A stretch of 64,000 bases of DNA from Bacteroidota bacterium (GCA_024642665.1 JAHEAR010000015.1:18842-82841), one strand, 5' to 3'; shown: positions 9,838 through 18,594, numbered from the stretch's first letter. The notes: generated from the sequence alone by a model not told the origin. Made by a program: numbers and translations.

Positions 9838-10004
9838 AAAATATTTATAATTGAAGGCTATCTTTTCAAAAGTTGGATATTGGGCTGGAAGGCAGAAGGG
9901 CAGAAAAAAGAAAGAGACGGAAAAGGCAGAAAAAGTATTTAATCTTTCAACTACTGTAATTCTGCTAACCAGAAAATGACTCTTCATTTTTCATTTTTCA
10001 CTTT

Positions 10005-10580
10005 TCACTTGACTTGTCGGTGTCGGAAGCAAGAAACCAGATGATCATTATACATCCCTACTGCCTGCATAAAAGCATACACAATCGTTGATCCGACGAA
10101 GCTGAAGCCTCGATTTTTTAAATCTTTGCTCAGGGCATCACTAATCGCGGAAGTAGCCTGAAAATCCTCAGGAGACTTCAACTTGTTATTAATGGGCTTG
10201 CCATCGACAAAAGACCACAGATGCTGACTGAAATCAATTCCCTGCTCCTGCATATCCAGATATGCTATGGCATTTTTTCTGACTGAATAAACTTTAAGTC
10301 GATTGCGAATAATTCGGGGATCTGTCAGAATTTTTTCCAGTCGTTTATCTGTATAACGTGCATTCTTGTCAGGATCGAGTCCATCAAAAACACTGAAATA
10401 GCCTTCCTGCCGCTTCAGAATGGTGATCCAGCTCAGACCGGCCTGAGCACCATCAAGAATTAACTTGGCATATAATGCTTTGCTATCATGCTCAGGGACA
10501 CCCCAAACCTTATCATGGTAATTGACATAGATTGGATCCGTGCCACACCAATGACAGCGGGTGAGTTGTTGTTTTTTCAT
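10005..10580 (-). CDS. tag: DNA-3-methyladenine glycosylase I
   Basis: A 191-aa base-excision repair enzyme that removes 3-methyladenine from alkylated DNA. The zinc site is complete and has the E. coli spacing: C9 and H22 near the start, H180 and C184 near the end. The substrate-pocket segment reads LDGAQAGLSW (residues 42-51); its acidic residue is Asp43 where E. coli Tag has Glu38, a conservative change. ATG start. Alone on the minus strand, with short-repeat-rich gaps on both sides. Confidence 0.95.
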   Translation of the reverse strand: MKKQQLTRCHWCGTDPIYVNYHDKVWGVPEHDSKALYAKLILDGAQAGLSWITILKRQEGYFSVFDGLDPDKNARYTDKRLEKILTDPRIIRNRLKVYSVRKNAIAYLDMQEQGIDFSQHLWSFVDGKPINNKLKSPEDFQATSAISDALSKDLKNRGFSFVGSTIVYAFMQAVGMYNDHLVSCFRHRQVK

Positions 10581-10760
10581 TTAGGAGGTTATAGACTACT
10601 ACGGGTTAAAGGTAAACGGCTAACGGTGAACGGAAATAAATATTGGTATTAGGGTTAGGAGGTTATATGTTTATGCGCTTATTTGTTTAAATTTTTATGC
10701 GGTTAATAAATTAAGAAAAGTCAAATCGAGTATCGCGCGTCGCATTTCGTCAACCTCAGC

Positions 10761-10915
10761 GTCTAAGGTCTAAGGTCTAAAAATCTCAGGTCTCTACTTG
10801 AAAGGGGCAGAAAAGCCCGATTTAGTATCAGGTCTCAATTCATTATTTGCTAATCGTAATGCACAGATTCGTAATTGGCAATTTAGTATCAGGTCTCAAA
10901 ATCCAAGGTCCTAAT
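10761..10915. repeat. AGGTCTA-class short repeats
   Basis: The 343-bp gap between tag and the next gene is mostly short repeats. AGGTCTA occurs in tandem at 10761-10795. TTTAGTATCAGGTCTCAA occurs twice, identical, at 10821-10838 and 10882-10899, and a further AGGTCC follows. The same TCAGGTCTAA theme appears at 16384-16446 and, inverted, at 60111-60174. At 10611-10632 there is a separate AACGG-rich repeat. No gene is seen here. Confidence 0.75.
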
Positions 10916-10923
10916 AAAAATAA

Positions 10924-12225
10924 TTATTCCAGAATACTCAGTATCCCTCCATTTCTACAATCTAATTCTCCCCGGTTAGACACACTATTTTCCAAACCTC
11001 CTAAAACTGTAAGGTTACCCTCAATGATAATCGTTCCATCATTTGAAAAAGGACCATTGATCGTAAGCGTTGCTCCGGCTGGAATAGTCATTATGGCTCC
11101 TGCTGCTATAGATAGTCCGGAGAGCGATATGCTTTCAGTTGGCAAGACCACACAATTAGCTTCAGGACAAGAACAAGTATTGATATTCACTGTATCTGAC
11201 ATGTCAGGAAGATCACCAGAGAGCCAATTGTCAGCATCATTCCAGTCCTGATTATTCCTACCCAACCAGATCATCTCAGAAGGAGGATTAGGAATGGGTA
11301 TCGTGTCTCCAAACAAAGCCAGAATCTCCGCATCACTCACATCACTCTCATTCAAAAGGTTCAAGCCATCCCACTCGCTTGGAAAAGATGCATTCAGCAG
11401 CTCCATAAAATCATACGAGGTAATGATATTGGGACTAAAAGGCATCCCGGGATTCGAACTGGGATCAGGATTCAGGTTTTCGTTTAGCACATGACTGTTA
11501 TGGAAAGCCGGCTCATAGGTGAATACTTTATCCCAATCTGTATACGTCACCATGCCAACCTGAACTGTATCCATCAGATCTCCTCTTTGATATCTGTGAT
11601 GCACCTCCCAGGCCTGTCCGGGAAATCGATAGAGGACAAGCACATAAGGACTCAAACGGAGCATCCGAATATCCACGACATTGGTATCAATGGAGGAAAT
11701 GATAAGCGCAGAATTACTATTGATAGTAGATTTTACTTCAAAATGTGGTGCCGGACATCCGGGACACGATGGATGATTGTTTGCCGCTCGTCCTAAAGAC
11801 AGGAAAACATAGTCTTCTTCTCCGGGCACCCAGTCCTCTGATCCATTGGTCATCGTTTTTGGATTTCTGACCATGATCCCTCCAAGACTATAGGCTGATC
11901 CGGGGATATCATCTTCAGCACGGTTGGTCACTGTAATATGCGTTGTTAACACAAAGTCTCCGTAAGCCATCTTATACAATAACGGTCCTCTCCAATTGGC
12001 ATACCAACTCACGGTGTAGGGCATCAACATGAAGCGACCCGGATAAGTCTGGCTGATATCGTGATTTTCAAGGGATTGAATATTCCATCCCTCTGATTCC
12101 TGAAGATCAATCCATTCACTCGGGCCACATATATCATTAAAGTGATCTACCCATTGGGCATACAATTCGGCCGAAAACAGGCTGATACACAGCCAAAAAA
12201 CGAAAAGATAGCGTGGTGCGCTCAC
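10924..12225 (-). CDS. Secreted lectin-like protein with NW-motif surface domain
   Basis: A 433-aa protein with a signal peptide (about residues 1-24, ending AELYAQ). Residues about 25-240 resemble a concanavalin A-like/DUF1349-type beta sandwich (WNIQSLENHD, GGIMVRNP). After a linker, residues about 315-433 contain WLGRNNQDWNDADNW and a beta-helical stretch (TISIP-like turns such as ATLTINGPFSNDGTIIIEGNL) typical of Bacteroidota cell-surface proteins. There is no recognisable T9SS sorting domain at the end. Start codon is GTG. Substrate unknown; carbohydrate binding is inference. Its 3' side borders the AGGTCTA repeats. Confidence 0.8.
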   Translation of the reverse strand: MSAPRYLFVFWLCISLFSAELYAQWVDHFNDICGPSEWIDLQESEGWNIQSLENHDISQTYPGRFMLMPYTVSWYANWRGPLLYKMAYGDFVLTTHITVTNRAEDDIPGSAYSLGGIMVRNPKTMTNGSEDWVPGEEDYVFLSLGRAANNHPSCPGCPAPHFEVKSTINSNSALIISSIDTNVVDIRMLRLSPYVLVLYRFPGQAWEVHHRYQRGDLMDTVQVGMVTYTDWDKVFTYEPAFHNSHVLNENLNPDPSSNPGMPFSPNIITSYDFMELLNASFPSEWDGLNLLNESDVSDAEILALFGDTIPIPNPPSEMIWLGRNNQDWNDADNWLSGDLPDMSDTVNINTCSCPEANCVVLPTESISLSGLSIAAGAIMTIPAGATLTINGPFSNDGTIIIEGNLTVLGGLENSVSNRGELDCRNGGILSILE

Positions 12226-12351
12226 TCAATAAAATTAAGACTTATAAACGATCCCATCAAGTCAAGACGCAAAAGATTGAAATCAGCAGTAGTGCCAACC
12301 AAAATCACCCTCAAAAACCGCAAATCACCCCTTTCTCTGCGCTCAAAATCG

Positions 12352-12359
12352 TACTTTTG
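12352..12359 (+). promoter_or_regulatory. Bacteroidota -7 element (TACTTTTG) before hmgA
   Basis: TACTTTTG matches TAnnTTTG and ends 14 nt before the hmgA ATG, so the leader would be only a few nucleotides. No clear -33 partner. Confidence 0.45.
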
Positions 12360-12372
12360 AAGAAAAAATAAC

Positions 12373-13539
12373 ATGCCTATCTATCATACATTGGGGAAGA
12401 TCCCCCCAAAACGCCACACAATATTTGAAAAACCCGGTGGAGGTATCCATTATGAGCAACTTTTTGGCACCATTGGGTTTGATGGGATGTCTTCTTTACT
12501 CTATGAATTGCACAGACCTACGCAAGTTCGCAGAATAGCCGACCCTATCAACGTAAAGCCCAAAATCGCCGTAGAGCATAATATGAAAGCGATGCTTCTT
12601 CAGGGATTTGAAATACCCAAAGCAGCTGATTGGCTGGATTCTAGAAAGACCCTTTTGGCAAATAAGGATGTGCATATCGGTCTTGCCGCTCCCACTAAAT
12701 CTTTGAGGGATTATTTTTATAAAAATGCTGATGCTGATGAGATGATTTTCGTTCATCGAGGCACCGGGACACTTCGTACTTTTCTGGGTAATATTCCTTT
12801 TGAATATGGTGACTATCTGATCATTCCAAGAGGTATGATCTATCAGATCGATTTTGATACAGAAGATAATCGCCTGCTCTTTGCAGAATCATTTCATCCC
12901 ATCTACACCCCAAAGCGATATCGAAATTGGTTTGGACAAATGCTGGAACATTCTCCATTTTGTGAAAGAGATTATAAACTCCCTGCCGAACTCGAGACCC
13001 ATGACGAAAAAGGGGATTTTATCATTAAGGTAAAGAAACAAGGTTACCTGCATGAATTAGTTTATGCTACACATCCATTTGATGTAGTTGGGTGGGACGG
13101 GTATAATTTTCCTTATGGATTTTCTATTCACAATTTTGAACCGATTACAGGTCGAGTACATCAGCCACCCCCGGTTCATCAGACATTTGAAACAAGTGCT
13201 TTTGTGATATGTTCATTCTGTCCCCGGCTTTATGATTATCATCCAAAGTCAATTCCGGCACCATACAATCACAGCAACATAGATTCAGATGAGATGCTCT
13301 ATTATGTTGATGGTGATTTTATGAGTAGAAATAATATTAAGCCGGGACATATCACCCTGCATCCTGCCGGTATACCACACGGTCCTGCGCCCGGTGCTTA
13401 TGAACGCAGTATCGGTCAGACGGAAACAGAAGAACTTGCCGTGATGATTGATACGTTCGCTCCGCTGATGGTGACGGAACAAGCACTGGCTATTGATGAT
13501 GGGCAGTATTATAAGTCATGGGTGGAGCCGGGTGAGTGA
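12373..13539 (+). CDS. hmgA: Homogentisate 1,2-dioxygenase
   Basis: A 388-aa cupin-fold, Fe(II)-dependent dioxygenase that opens the ring of homogentisate to maleylacetoacetate in tyrosine and phenylalanine breakdown. Candidate metal ligands are H300 (PYNHSNIDSDE), D306 or E307, and H336 in HPAGIPHGP; the segment GWDGYNFPYGFSIHNFEP is also characteristic. It is shorter than the roughly 430-445 aa of proteobacterial and human enzymes. First gene of hmgA-fahA-hpd, all plus strand. Its last two residues (Gly-Glu) and stop codon are written by a heptamer repeat array that continues for 63 bp, so the C-terminus was probably altered by that array. Confidence 0.95.
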   Translation: MPIYHTLGKIPPKRHTIFEKPGGGIHYEQLFGTIGFDGMSSLLYELHRPTQVRRIADPINVKPKIAVEHNMKAMLLQGFEIPKAADWLDSRKTLLANKDVHIGLAAPTKSLRDYFYKNADADEMIFVHRGTGTLRTFLGNIPFEYGDYLIIPRGMIYQIDFDTEDNRLLFAESFHPIYTPKRYRNWFGQMLEHSPFCERDYKLPAELETHDEKGDFIIKVKKQGYLHELVYATHPFDVVGWDGYNFPYGFSIHNFEPITGRVHQPPPVHQTFETSAFVICSFCPRLYDYHPKSIPAPYNHSNIDSDEMLYYVDGDFMSRNNIKPGHITLHPAGIPHGPAPGAYERSIGQTETEELAVMIDTFAPLMVTEQALAIDDGQYYKSWVEPGE

Positions 13540-13602
13540 GGAGTGAGGAGTGAGGAGTGAGGAGTGGTGAGTGGTGAGTGAGGAGTGGTGAGTGGTGAGT
13601 GA
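13531..13602 (+). repeat. GTGAGGA/GTGAGTG heptamer array overlapping hmgA 3' end
   Basis: About ten heptamers (GTGAGTGAGGA, GTGAGGA, GTGGTGA types) start inside the last codons of hmgA and run past the stop. They contain TGA in all three forward frames. A polypyrimidine/AAC-rich stretch (TTTTAAC-like repeats, 13655-13705) fills the space up to fahA. Confidence 0.9.
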
Positions 13603-13723
13603 AACTTTCCTAAAAATTAAACCTTACGCACTAAACATTACACCTATTCACCTATTTCCCTTTTAAACTTTTAACCTTTTAACCCTTAACTTTTCAACCT
13701 TCTACTTTCAACAAAAACAAAAT

Positions 13724-14965
13724 ATGAATTCCTGGATAGACATTCCTGAACAATCAGATTTTTCAATATATAATATTCCCTTTGGTATTGGCTCTACAGA
13801 TGGTTCGCCATTTGTATGCACACGTATTGGTGATCAGGTGTTAAACCTGAATAGGCTGGCCGCGACGAATTTCTTTAGTGATCTTGTGGATGACCTGACG
13901 GTATTTCAGCAATCCACACTCAATGCTTTCATTGCCCTGGGCAAGCCAATAACGAATGCCATCAGAATAAAAATCCAACATGCTTTATCTGACAATCATT
14001 CAACACTAAAAAATAACACCGATCTCTTCACTCCATTTCAAAAGGTGCAGATGCACCTTCCGGTAGCCATTGGTGACTACACTGATTTTTATTCAAGCAT
14101 CGAACATGCAACAAATGTTGGGAAGATGTTTCGCGACCCGGAGAATGCTTTACTCCCTAACTGGCGACACTTACCGGTCGGATATCATGGAAGGGCCTCT
14201 TCGATTGTGATCAGTGGCACATCTATTCTTCGGCCTAATGGCCAGACAAAACCTGCGGATTCAGACCAGCCGGTTTTTGGTCCATCAAAACGACTTGACT
14301 TCGAATTGGAAATGGGTTTTATCATCGGCAAAAAGACAAATGTTGGTGAAACTATTTCCACAAGCAATGCCGAAGATCACATTTTTGGAATGGTCTTGTT
14401 TAACGATTGGTCAGCGCGAGATATTCAAACATGGGAGTATGTTCCACTAGGCCCATTCCTTTCCAAAAATTTTGCATCAGGCATGTCACCATGGGTCGTG
14501 GTACTGGAAGCACTCGATCCATTTCGAGTCGAAGGACCAAAACAAGAACCTGCAGTTCTGCCCTACCTGCAATATGAAGGAAGAAGAAATTATGATATTG
14601 TACTTGAAGTGGTGATTACCCCTGAAAATGGATCCGAAAATGTGATCTCCAAATCAAATTTCAAATTTATGTATTGGAATATATGTCAACAGTTGGCGCA
14701 CCATACCTGCAACGGATGTAATGTAAATATTGGAGACCTGATGGCTTCAGGAACGATTAGTGGTCCTGACAGGGACTCACTCGGCTCGATGCTGGAAATC
14801 ACTACTGCAGGCAAAAACCCGATTACACTACATAATGGAGAAATGCGATCCTTCATTAATGATGGTGATACGGTGACGCTGCGTGGGCGAGCCGAAAATG
14901 GAAAAAACCGTGTAGGATTTGGTGAGGTAGCTAATAAAATACTTCCGGCCAGCGTTCAAAAATGA
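13724..14965 (+). CDS. fahA: Fumarylacetoacetase
   Basis: A 413-aa hydrolase that splits fumarylacetoacetate into fumarate and acetoacetate, the last step of the homogentisate pathway. It has the small N-terminal SH3-like domain and the FAH catalytic domain. By comparison with the mammalian enzyme the metal ligands are D121 (YTDFYSS), E194 and E196 (DFELEMG) and D228 (NDWSARD); H128 (IEHATNVG) is the general base and K248 (LSKNF) completes the site. ATG start. Second gene of the tyrosine unit, 184 bp after hmgA and 47 bp before hpd. No maleylacetoacetate isomerase gene is in the window. Confidence 0.96.
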   Translation: MNSWIDIPEQSDFSIYNIPFGIGSTDGSPFVCTRIGDQVLNLNRLAATNFFSDLVDDLTVFQQSTLNAFIALGKPITNAIRIKIQHALSDNHSTLKNNTDLFTPFQKVQMHLPVAIGDYTDFYSSIEHATNVGKMFRDPENALLPNWRHLPVGYHGRASSIVISGTSILRPNGQTKPADSDQPVFGPSKRLDFELEMGFIIGKKTNVGETISTSNAEDHIFGMVLFNDWSARDIQTWEYVPLGPFLSKNFASGMSPWVVVLEALDPFRVEGPKQEPAVLPYLQYEGRRNYDIVLEVVITPENGSENVISKSNFKFMYWNICQQLAHHTCNGCNVNIGDLMASGTISGPDRDSLGSMLEITTAGKNPITLHNGEMRSFINDGDTVTLRGRAENGKNRVGFGEVANKILPASVQK

Positions 14966-14982
14966 TAAATTGTATTCATCTG

Positions 14983-14990
14983 TATATTTG
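14983..14990 (+). promoter_or_regulatory. Possible -7 element (TATATTTG) between fahA and hpd
   Basis: TATATTTG fits TAnnTTTG and lies 22 nt before the hpd ATG. It could give hpd its own transcript in addition to read-through from hmgA-fahA. The region is AT-rich, so chance is possible. Confidence 0.35.
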
Positions 14991-15012
14991 TATAAATAAA
15001 AGTTTATAAATC

Positions 15013-16143
15013 ATGTCAGTATCAACACAAAATGAAATAAATCCGGTTGCTGTAGAAGATTTTTTACCGCTCAACGGTACGGATTATGTAGAATTATATG
15101 TGAGCAACTCTAAACAAGCTGCCCATTACTATAAAACAGCTTTTGGTTTTCAGGACTATGCATACCGAGGCCTTGAAACCGGAGAAAAGGATACCGAATC
15201 CTATGTGTTAGCACAAGATAAAATCAGGATAGTCCTTAGCTCGCCGCTTCACAGTGGCACAGCCATAGGAAAGCATATTGACAAACATGGCGATGGAGTC
15301 AAAGTAGTGGCCCTTTGGGTAGATGATGCAACCGATGCATGGAAGCAAACGACATCAAGAGGGGCTAAGTCGTATATGGAACCAACGGTCGAAGAAGATG
15401 ATCATGGTCGCGTAGTTCGATCCGGCATCCATTGCTATGGAGAAGTCGTCCACATTTTTGTCGAACGCAAGGATTATACAGGTGCATTCTTACCGGGGTT
15501 TGCACCGATGAAAACAGACTACAATCCACCTACCGTTGGTCTGAAATATGTAGATCATATGGTAGGAAATGTTGCGCTCGGTCGAATGAACTATTGGGTA
15601 AAATTCTATGAGGACGTCATGGGATTTGATAATATTCTGACTTTTGATGACAAAGATATCTCCACTGAATACACAGCGCTGATGAGCAAAGTAATGAGTA
15701 GCGGAAACGGTTATGTCAAGTTTCCGATCAATGAACCTGCGGCCGGTAAAAAGAAATCACAGGTAGAAGAGTATCTTGATTTTTATGAAGATGAAGGTGT
15801 ACAACATATAGCCGTAGCAACTGATAACATTATTGATACGGTTCAGAAGCTAAAATCACGCGGTGTAGAATTTTTAAGAGTACCTTCTACCTATTATGAT
15901 ACTGTACTTGATCGTGTCGGTCAAATTGATGAAGACCTGAAACCATTAAGTGATCTTGGCATTCTCATTGACCGAGATAATGAAGGTTATCTGCTTCAGT
16001 TATTTACTAAGCCGGTACAATCCAGACCAACCATGTTTTTTGAGATTATCCAACGCAAGGGCGCCAAATCTTTTGGAAAAGGAAACTTTAAAGCTTTGTT
16101 TGAAGCGATCGAAAGAGAGCAGGAGCTGAGAGGAACCTTGTAA
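15013..16143 (+). CDS. hpd: 4-hydroxyphenylpyruvate dioxygenase
   Basis: A 376-aa Fe(II) enzyme that converts 4-hydroxyphenylpyruvate to homogentisate, the substrate of hmgA. Two glyoxalase/VOC-type domains are visible; the C-terminal one carries the iron ligands H182 (VDHMVGN), H265 (VQHIAVAT) and E344 (MFFEIIQR). The C-terminal helix (GKGNFKALFEAIEREQ) that gates the site is intact. Length is normal. ATG start. Third gene of the tyrosine unit; the stop codon is immediately followed by a heptamer array. Confidence 0.97.
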   Translation: MSVSTQNEINPVAVEDFLPLNGTDYVELYVSNSKQAAHYYKTAFGFQDYAYRGLETGEKDTESYVLAQDKIRIVLSSPLHSGTAIGKHIDKHGDGVKVVALWVDDATDAWKQTTSRGAKSYMEPTVEEDDHGRVVRSGIHCYGEVVHIFVERKDYTGAFLPGFAPMKTDYNPPTVGLKYVDHMVGNVALGRMNYWVKFYEDVMGFDNILTFDDKDISTEYTALMSKVMSSGNGYVKFPINEPAAGKKKSQVEEYLDFYEDEGVQHIAVATDNIIDTVQKLKSRGVEFLRVPSTYYDTVLDRVGQIDEDLKPLSDLGILIDRDNEGYLLQLFTKPVQSRPTMFFEIIQRKGAKSFGKGNFKALFEAIEREQELRGTL

Positions 16144-16217
16144 GAGGTGAGAGGTGAGAGGTGAGAGGTGAGAGGTGAGTGGTGAGTGGTGAGTGGTGAG
16201 GAGTGAGGAGTGAGTGT
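16144..16217 (+). repeat. AGAGGTG/AGTGGTG heptamer array after hpd
   Basis: The array begins at the first base after the hpd TAA: five AGAGGTG-type heptamers, then AGTGGTG types, then GTGAGGA types. A more degenerate second block with period 7 (TTAGTGG, TGAGAGG, TCAGTAG, TGAATAG, TGAGTGG, TGAGTAG) is at 16276-16322. The remainder of the 311-bp gap holds the AGGTCTA class. Confidence 0.9.
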
Positions 16218-16383
16218 CCAAGCGCAGCATAAACCCTTTACGCCGACGTAGGAGGTAGTATAGGGCTCAGTGCAAAGTGGTTAGTGGTGAGAGGTCAGTA
16301 GTGAATAGTGAGTGGTGAGTAGCCATACAGTAATTCTTCTTGTGAATATCAATTTTTGCTTCCAGCATGTCGCGCGTCGAACA

Positions 16384-16446
16384 ATCTCAAGTCTAATCAT
16401 CCGAGGTCTCAGGTCTAATCATCTCAGGTCTAAAAATCCGAGGTCT
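16384..16446 (+). repeat. AGGTCTAA-class repeats upstream of the peptidase gene
   Basis: About four degenerate units of roughly 15 bp (TCTCAGGTCTAATCA, TCCGAGGTCT and similar) end 8 bp before the ATG of the following gene. Same class as at 10761-10915 and 60111-60174. Any promoter for the next gene would have to lie in or before this array. Confidence 0.75.
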
Positions 16447-16454
16447 ATAAAAAC

Positions 16455-17183
16455 ATGAAATACAAGAAACGCTGGCTCATTCCTGCCGTTCTCATCATAG
16501 GTCTTGGGTTATTGTCTGTTCCTGAACTGACACATAAAAATGCCGGTGTCAGCGAGTCAGTCGGCAGTGTCAGAAACGGGAAACTCAGCAATGGCTGGCT
16601 CCTTCCTTTCAAAGGCAAAAACTTTGAATATTTCAGTCACTTCAGTTACTACATCCTCAACTGCGGGTATGTCAATGATAAAATCTATCATACCATTATG
16701 GATGCGTACAAGGCATGCGAATCAACGTGTGCTGAGCAAAAATTTCGACTGATGGAATGCACACGTAAGCACGGGGGCAAGATGGTATTTCACTGGACAC
16801 ATCAAAATGGAACGAGTGTAGATTTTATGGTGCCTACAAAACGCGGTAGGAAGATCGATGTACTTTCGGATCATTTTGGGCTAGCCCATTATCTACTCCA
16901 GTTTAATGAGGGTGGTCAGCTCAAATTCAGCCGTAAGACAGAAATTGATTTTGAAACGATGGCAAAGCATATCATTGCCCTTGATGATGCTTGTAGAAAA
17001 AATGGTGTTCGCATTCGTAAATTGTTATTCAATACAGCGCTCATTGACGAGTTGTTAAATACTTCTGCCGGAAGTATGATCCGGAACAGAGACATTTTTA
17101 TTCCCCGCAGGGTAAGTGATCTGATCAACAATCTGCACGATGATCATTATCACGTGGATTTTGAAATTATTGATATTGATTAG
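16455..17183 (+). CDS. LAS-family (M74/M15-like) murein metallopeptidase
   Basis: A 242-aa protein with one N-terminal membrane segment (about residues 7-23), so membrane-anchored or exported. The zinc-site pattern of LAS peptidases is present: H116 and D123 (HX6D in HQNGTSVDF) and H231-Y-H233 (HXH in DDHYHVDF). This resembles penicillin-insensitive murein endopeptidase (MepA, M74) and D-Ala-D-Ala carboxypeptidases, which cut peptidoglycan cross-links or stem peptides in the periplasm. Exact bond unknown. A central insertion rich in Cys (residues 70-102) is of unknown role. ATG start; alone between hpd and a convergent MFS gene. Confidence 0.82.
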   Translation: MKYKKRWLIPAVLIIGLGLLSVPELTHKNAGVSESVGSVRNGKLSNGWLLPFKGKNFEYFSHFSYYILNCGYVNDKIYHTIMDAYKACESTCAEQKFRLMECTRKHGGKMVFHWTHQNGTSVDFMVPTKRGRKIDVLSDHFGLAHYLLQFNEGGQLKFSRKTEIDFETMAKHIIALDDACRKNGVRIRKLLFNTALIDELLNTSAGSMIRNRDIFIPRRVSDLINNLHDDHYHVDFEIIDID

Positions 17184-17343
17184 GCGATAAGAAAAAAGGC
17201 GGAAAGGCGGAATGGTAAATAAATATTTAGAACATTCAGAAATATAGATTTTAAAAATTCTTTGCGGGTAAATAAGCAATCAAGTGCCATTGTTTCTTTT
17301 GACCTTTCTACCTTTCCGCCCAAATAGATTAAATCCAAATCCT

Positions 17344-18594
17344 CTAATTTACTTCCACATAATCCAGATCCTCTGAAAAGGTCTCTTTCAGTTTCCATAG
17401 CGAAGCGAGGGCAATTATGGCCAGTATACTTGCCACCACCATGGACGCATTCAGGATATTTCCATCAAACGTTTTGTCTCTGAAAAACTGATACATAATA
17501 ATGATGAGCGGCAAGGAACCCCGCACAAAATTAGGTACCGTCGTCGTCACCGTTGACCTTATATTCGTGCCAAACTGTTCTGCAGCAATCGTTACAAAGA
17601 TCACCCAGTAGCCCACCGAAAATCCCAGCACCATACACAGAAAATAAAACATATCCTTTGTAATTCCGAAAGCATTCAAATACACAAAAACAACCAGTAG
17701 ATTGAATACAAGAAAGATAAACATCACCTTCTTTCTGCTCTTGAGAAATTGACTTAGCAGGCCGGTAAAAATATCACCTATGACAAGACCTCCATAAGAC
17801 CATGCAATTGCTTGTCCTGCTGTAATATCTTCCGCCCCAATCACCCCAAGAGCTTTGGCAAACTCAGGCGAAAAAGTAATCAACACCCCTACAAGAAACC
17901 AAAGCGGAATACCGATGAGAATACATCGCATGTATCTGACAAATCTTTCTTTGTTCGTAAACAACGAAAAGAAATCACCTCTGTTTGAAGTACCTTTCTC
18001 TACCTCTTGATACATCATAGATTCCCGCACACTCATTCTGAGAAAAAGTAAGAGCAACCCAAGTACACCGCCTGCATAATAACATAATCGCCAATCACCA
18101 AAAACCTGGTATACCAGATTAGCCACGATGGCTCCAGTCAGCCCAACAGAGGCTACGATCAAGGTGCCATAACCTCGCTTGTGTTTTGGCATAGACTCTG
18201 CCACCAATGTAATACCTGCTCCCAGTTCGCCGGCCAGCCCTACCCCGGCAAGAAATCGAAATAATGCATATGCGTTGATAGAATCCACCATGCCATTGGC
18301 AATATTCGCAATCGAATACAAAAAAATAGATCCAAACAAAACGGAAAGCCTTCCCCTTTTATCTCCCAGAATTCCCCAAAGGATACCTCCCAGCAACATA
18401 CCATACATCTGCATACTAATCAGAAATTCACCTGCATTTCGATTAGCCTCACCGGTTACCCCCAGATCAACCAGACTGGCCGTTCTGACAATTCCAAAAA
18501 GTAAAATATCATAAATGTCAACGAAATAACCAAGAGCCGCCACAATGATTATAGGCGTAATGATCCTGGTAGAAGCAGACTTAAGTGTACTCAT
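17344..18594 (-). CDS. MFS transporter (sugar/metabolite:H+ symporter type)
   Basis: A 416-aa major facilitator with 12 expected membrane segments. The loop 2-3 motif is GILGDKRGRLSVL (about residues 73-85) and the central loop is charged (residues about 200-215). The FVDIYDILLFG start and AGVGLAGELGAG segment resemble the metabolite:H+ symporter branch. Substrate cannot be read. ATG start. Its start is separated from the upstream pnuC by a strong terminator, so it is probably transcribed on its own. The 160-bp gap downstream contains the two arms GGCGGAAAGG / CCTTTCCGCC. Confidence 0.9.
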   Translation of the reverse strand: MSTLKSASTRIITPIIIVAALGYFVDIYDILLFGIVRTASLVDLGVTGEANRNAGEFLISMQMYGMLLGGILWGILGDKRGRLSVLFGSIFLYSIANIANGMVDSINAYALFRFLAGVGLAGELGAGITLVAESMPKHKRGYGTLIVASVGLTGAIVANLVYQVFGDWRLCYYAGGVLGLLLLFLRMSVRESMMYQEVEKGTSNRGDFFSLFTNKERFVRYMRCILIGIPLWFLVGVLITFSPEFAKALGVIGAEDITAGQAIAWSYGGLVIGDIFTGLLSQFLKSRKKVMFIFLVFNLLVVFVYLNAFGITKDMFYFLCMVLGFSVGYWVIFVTIAAEQFGTNIRSTVTTTVPNFVRGSLPLIIIMYQFFRDKTFDGNILNASMVVASILAIIALASLWKLKETFSEDLDYVEVN

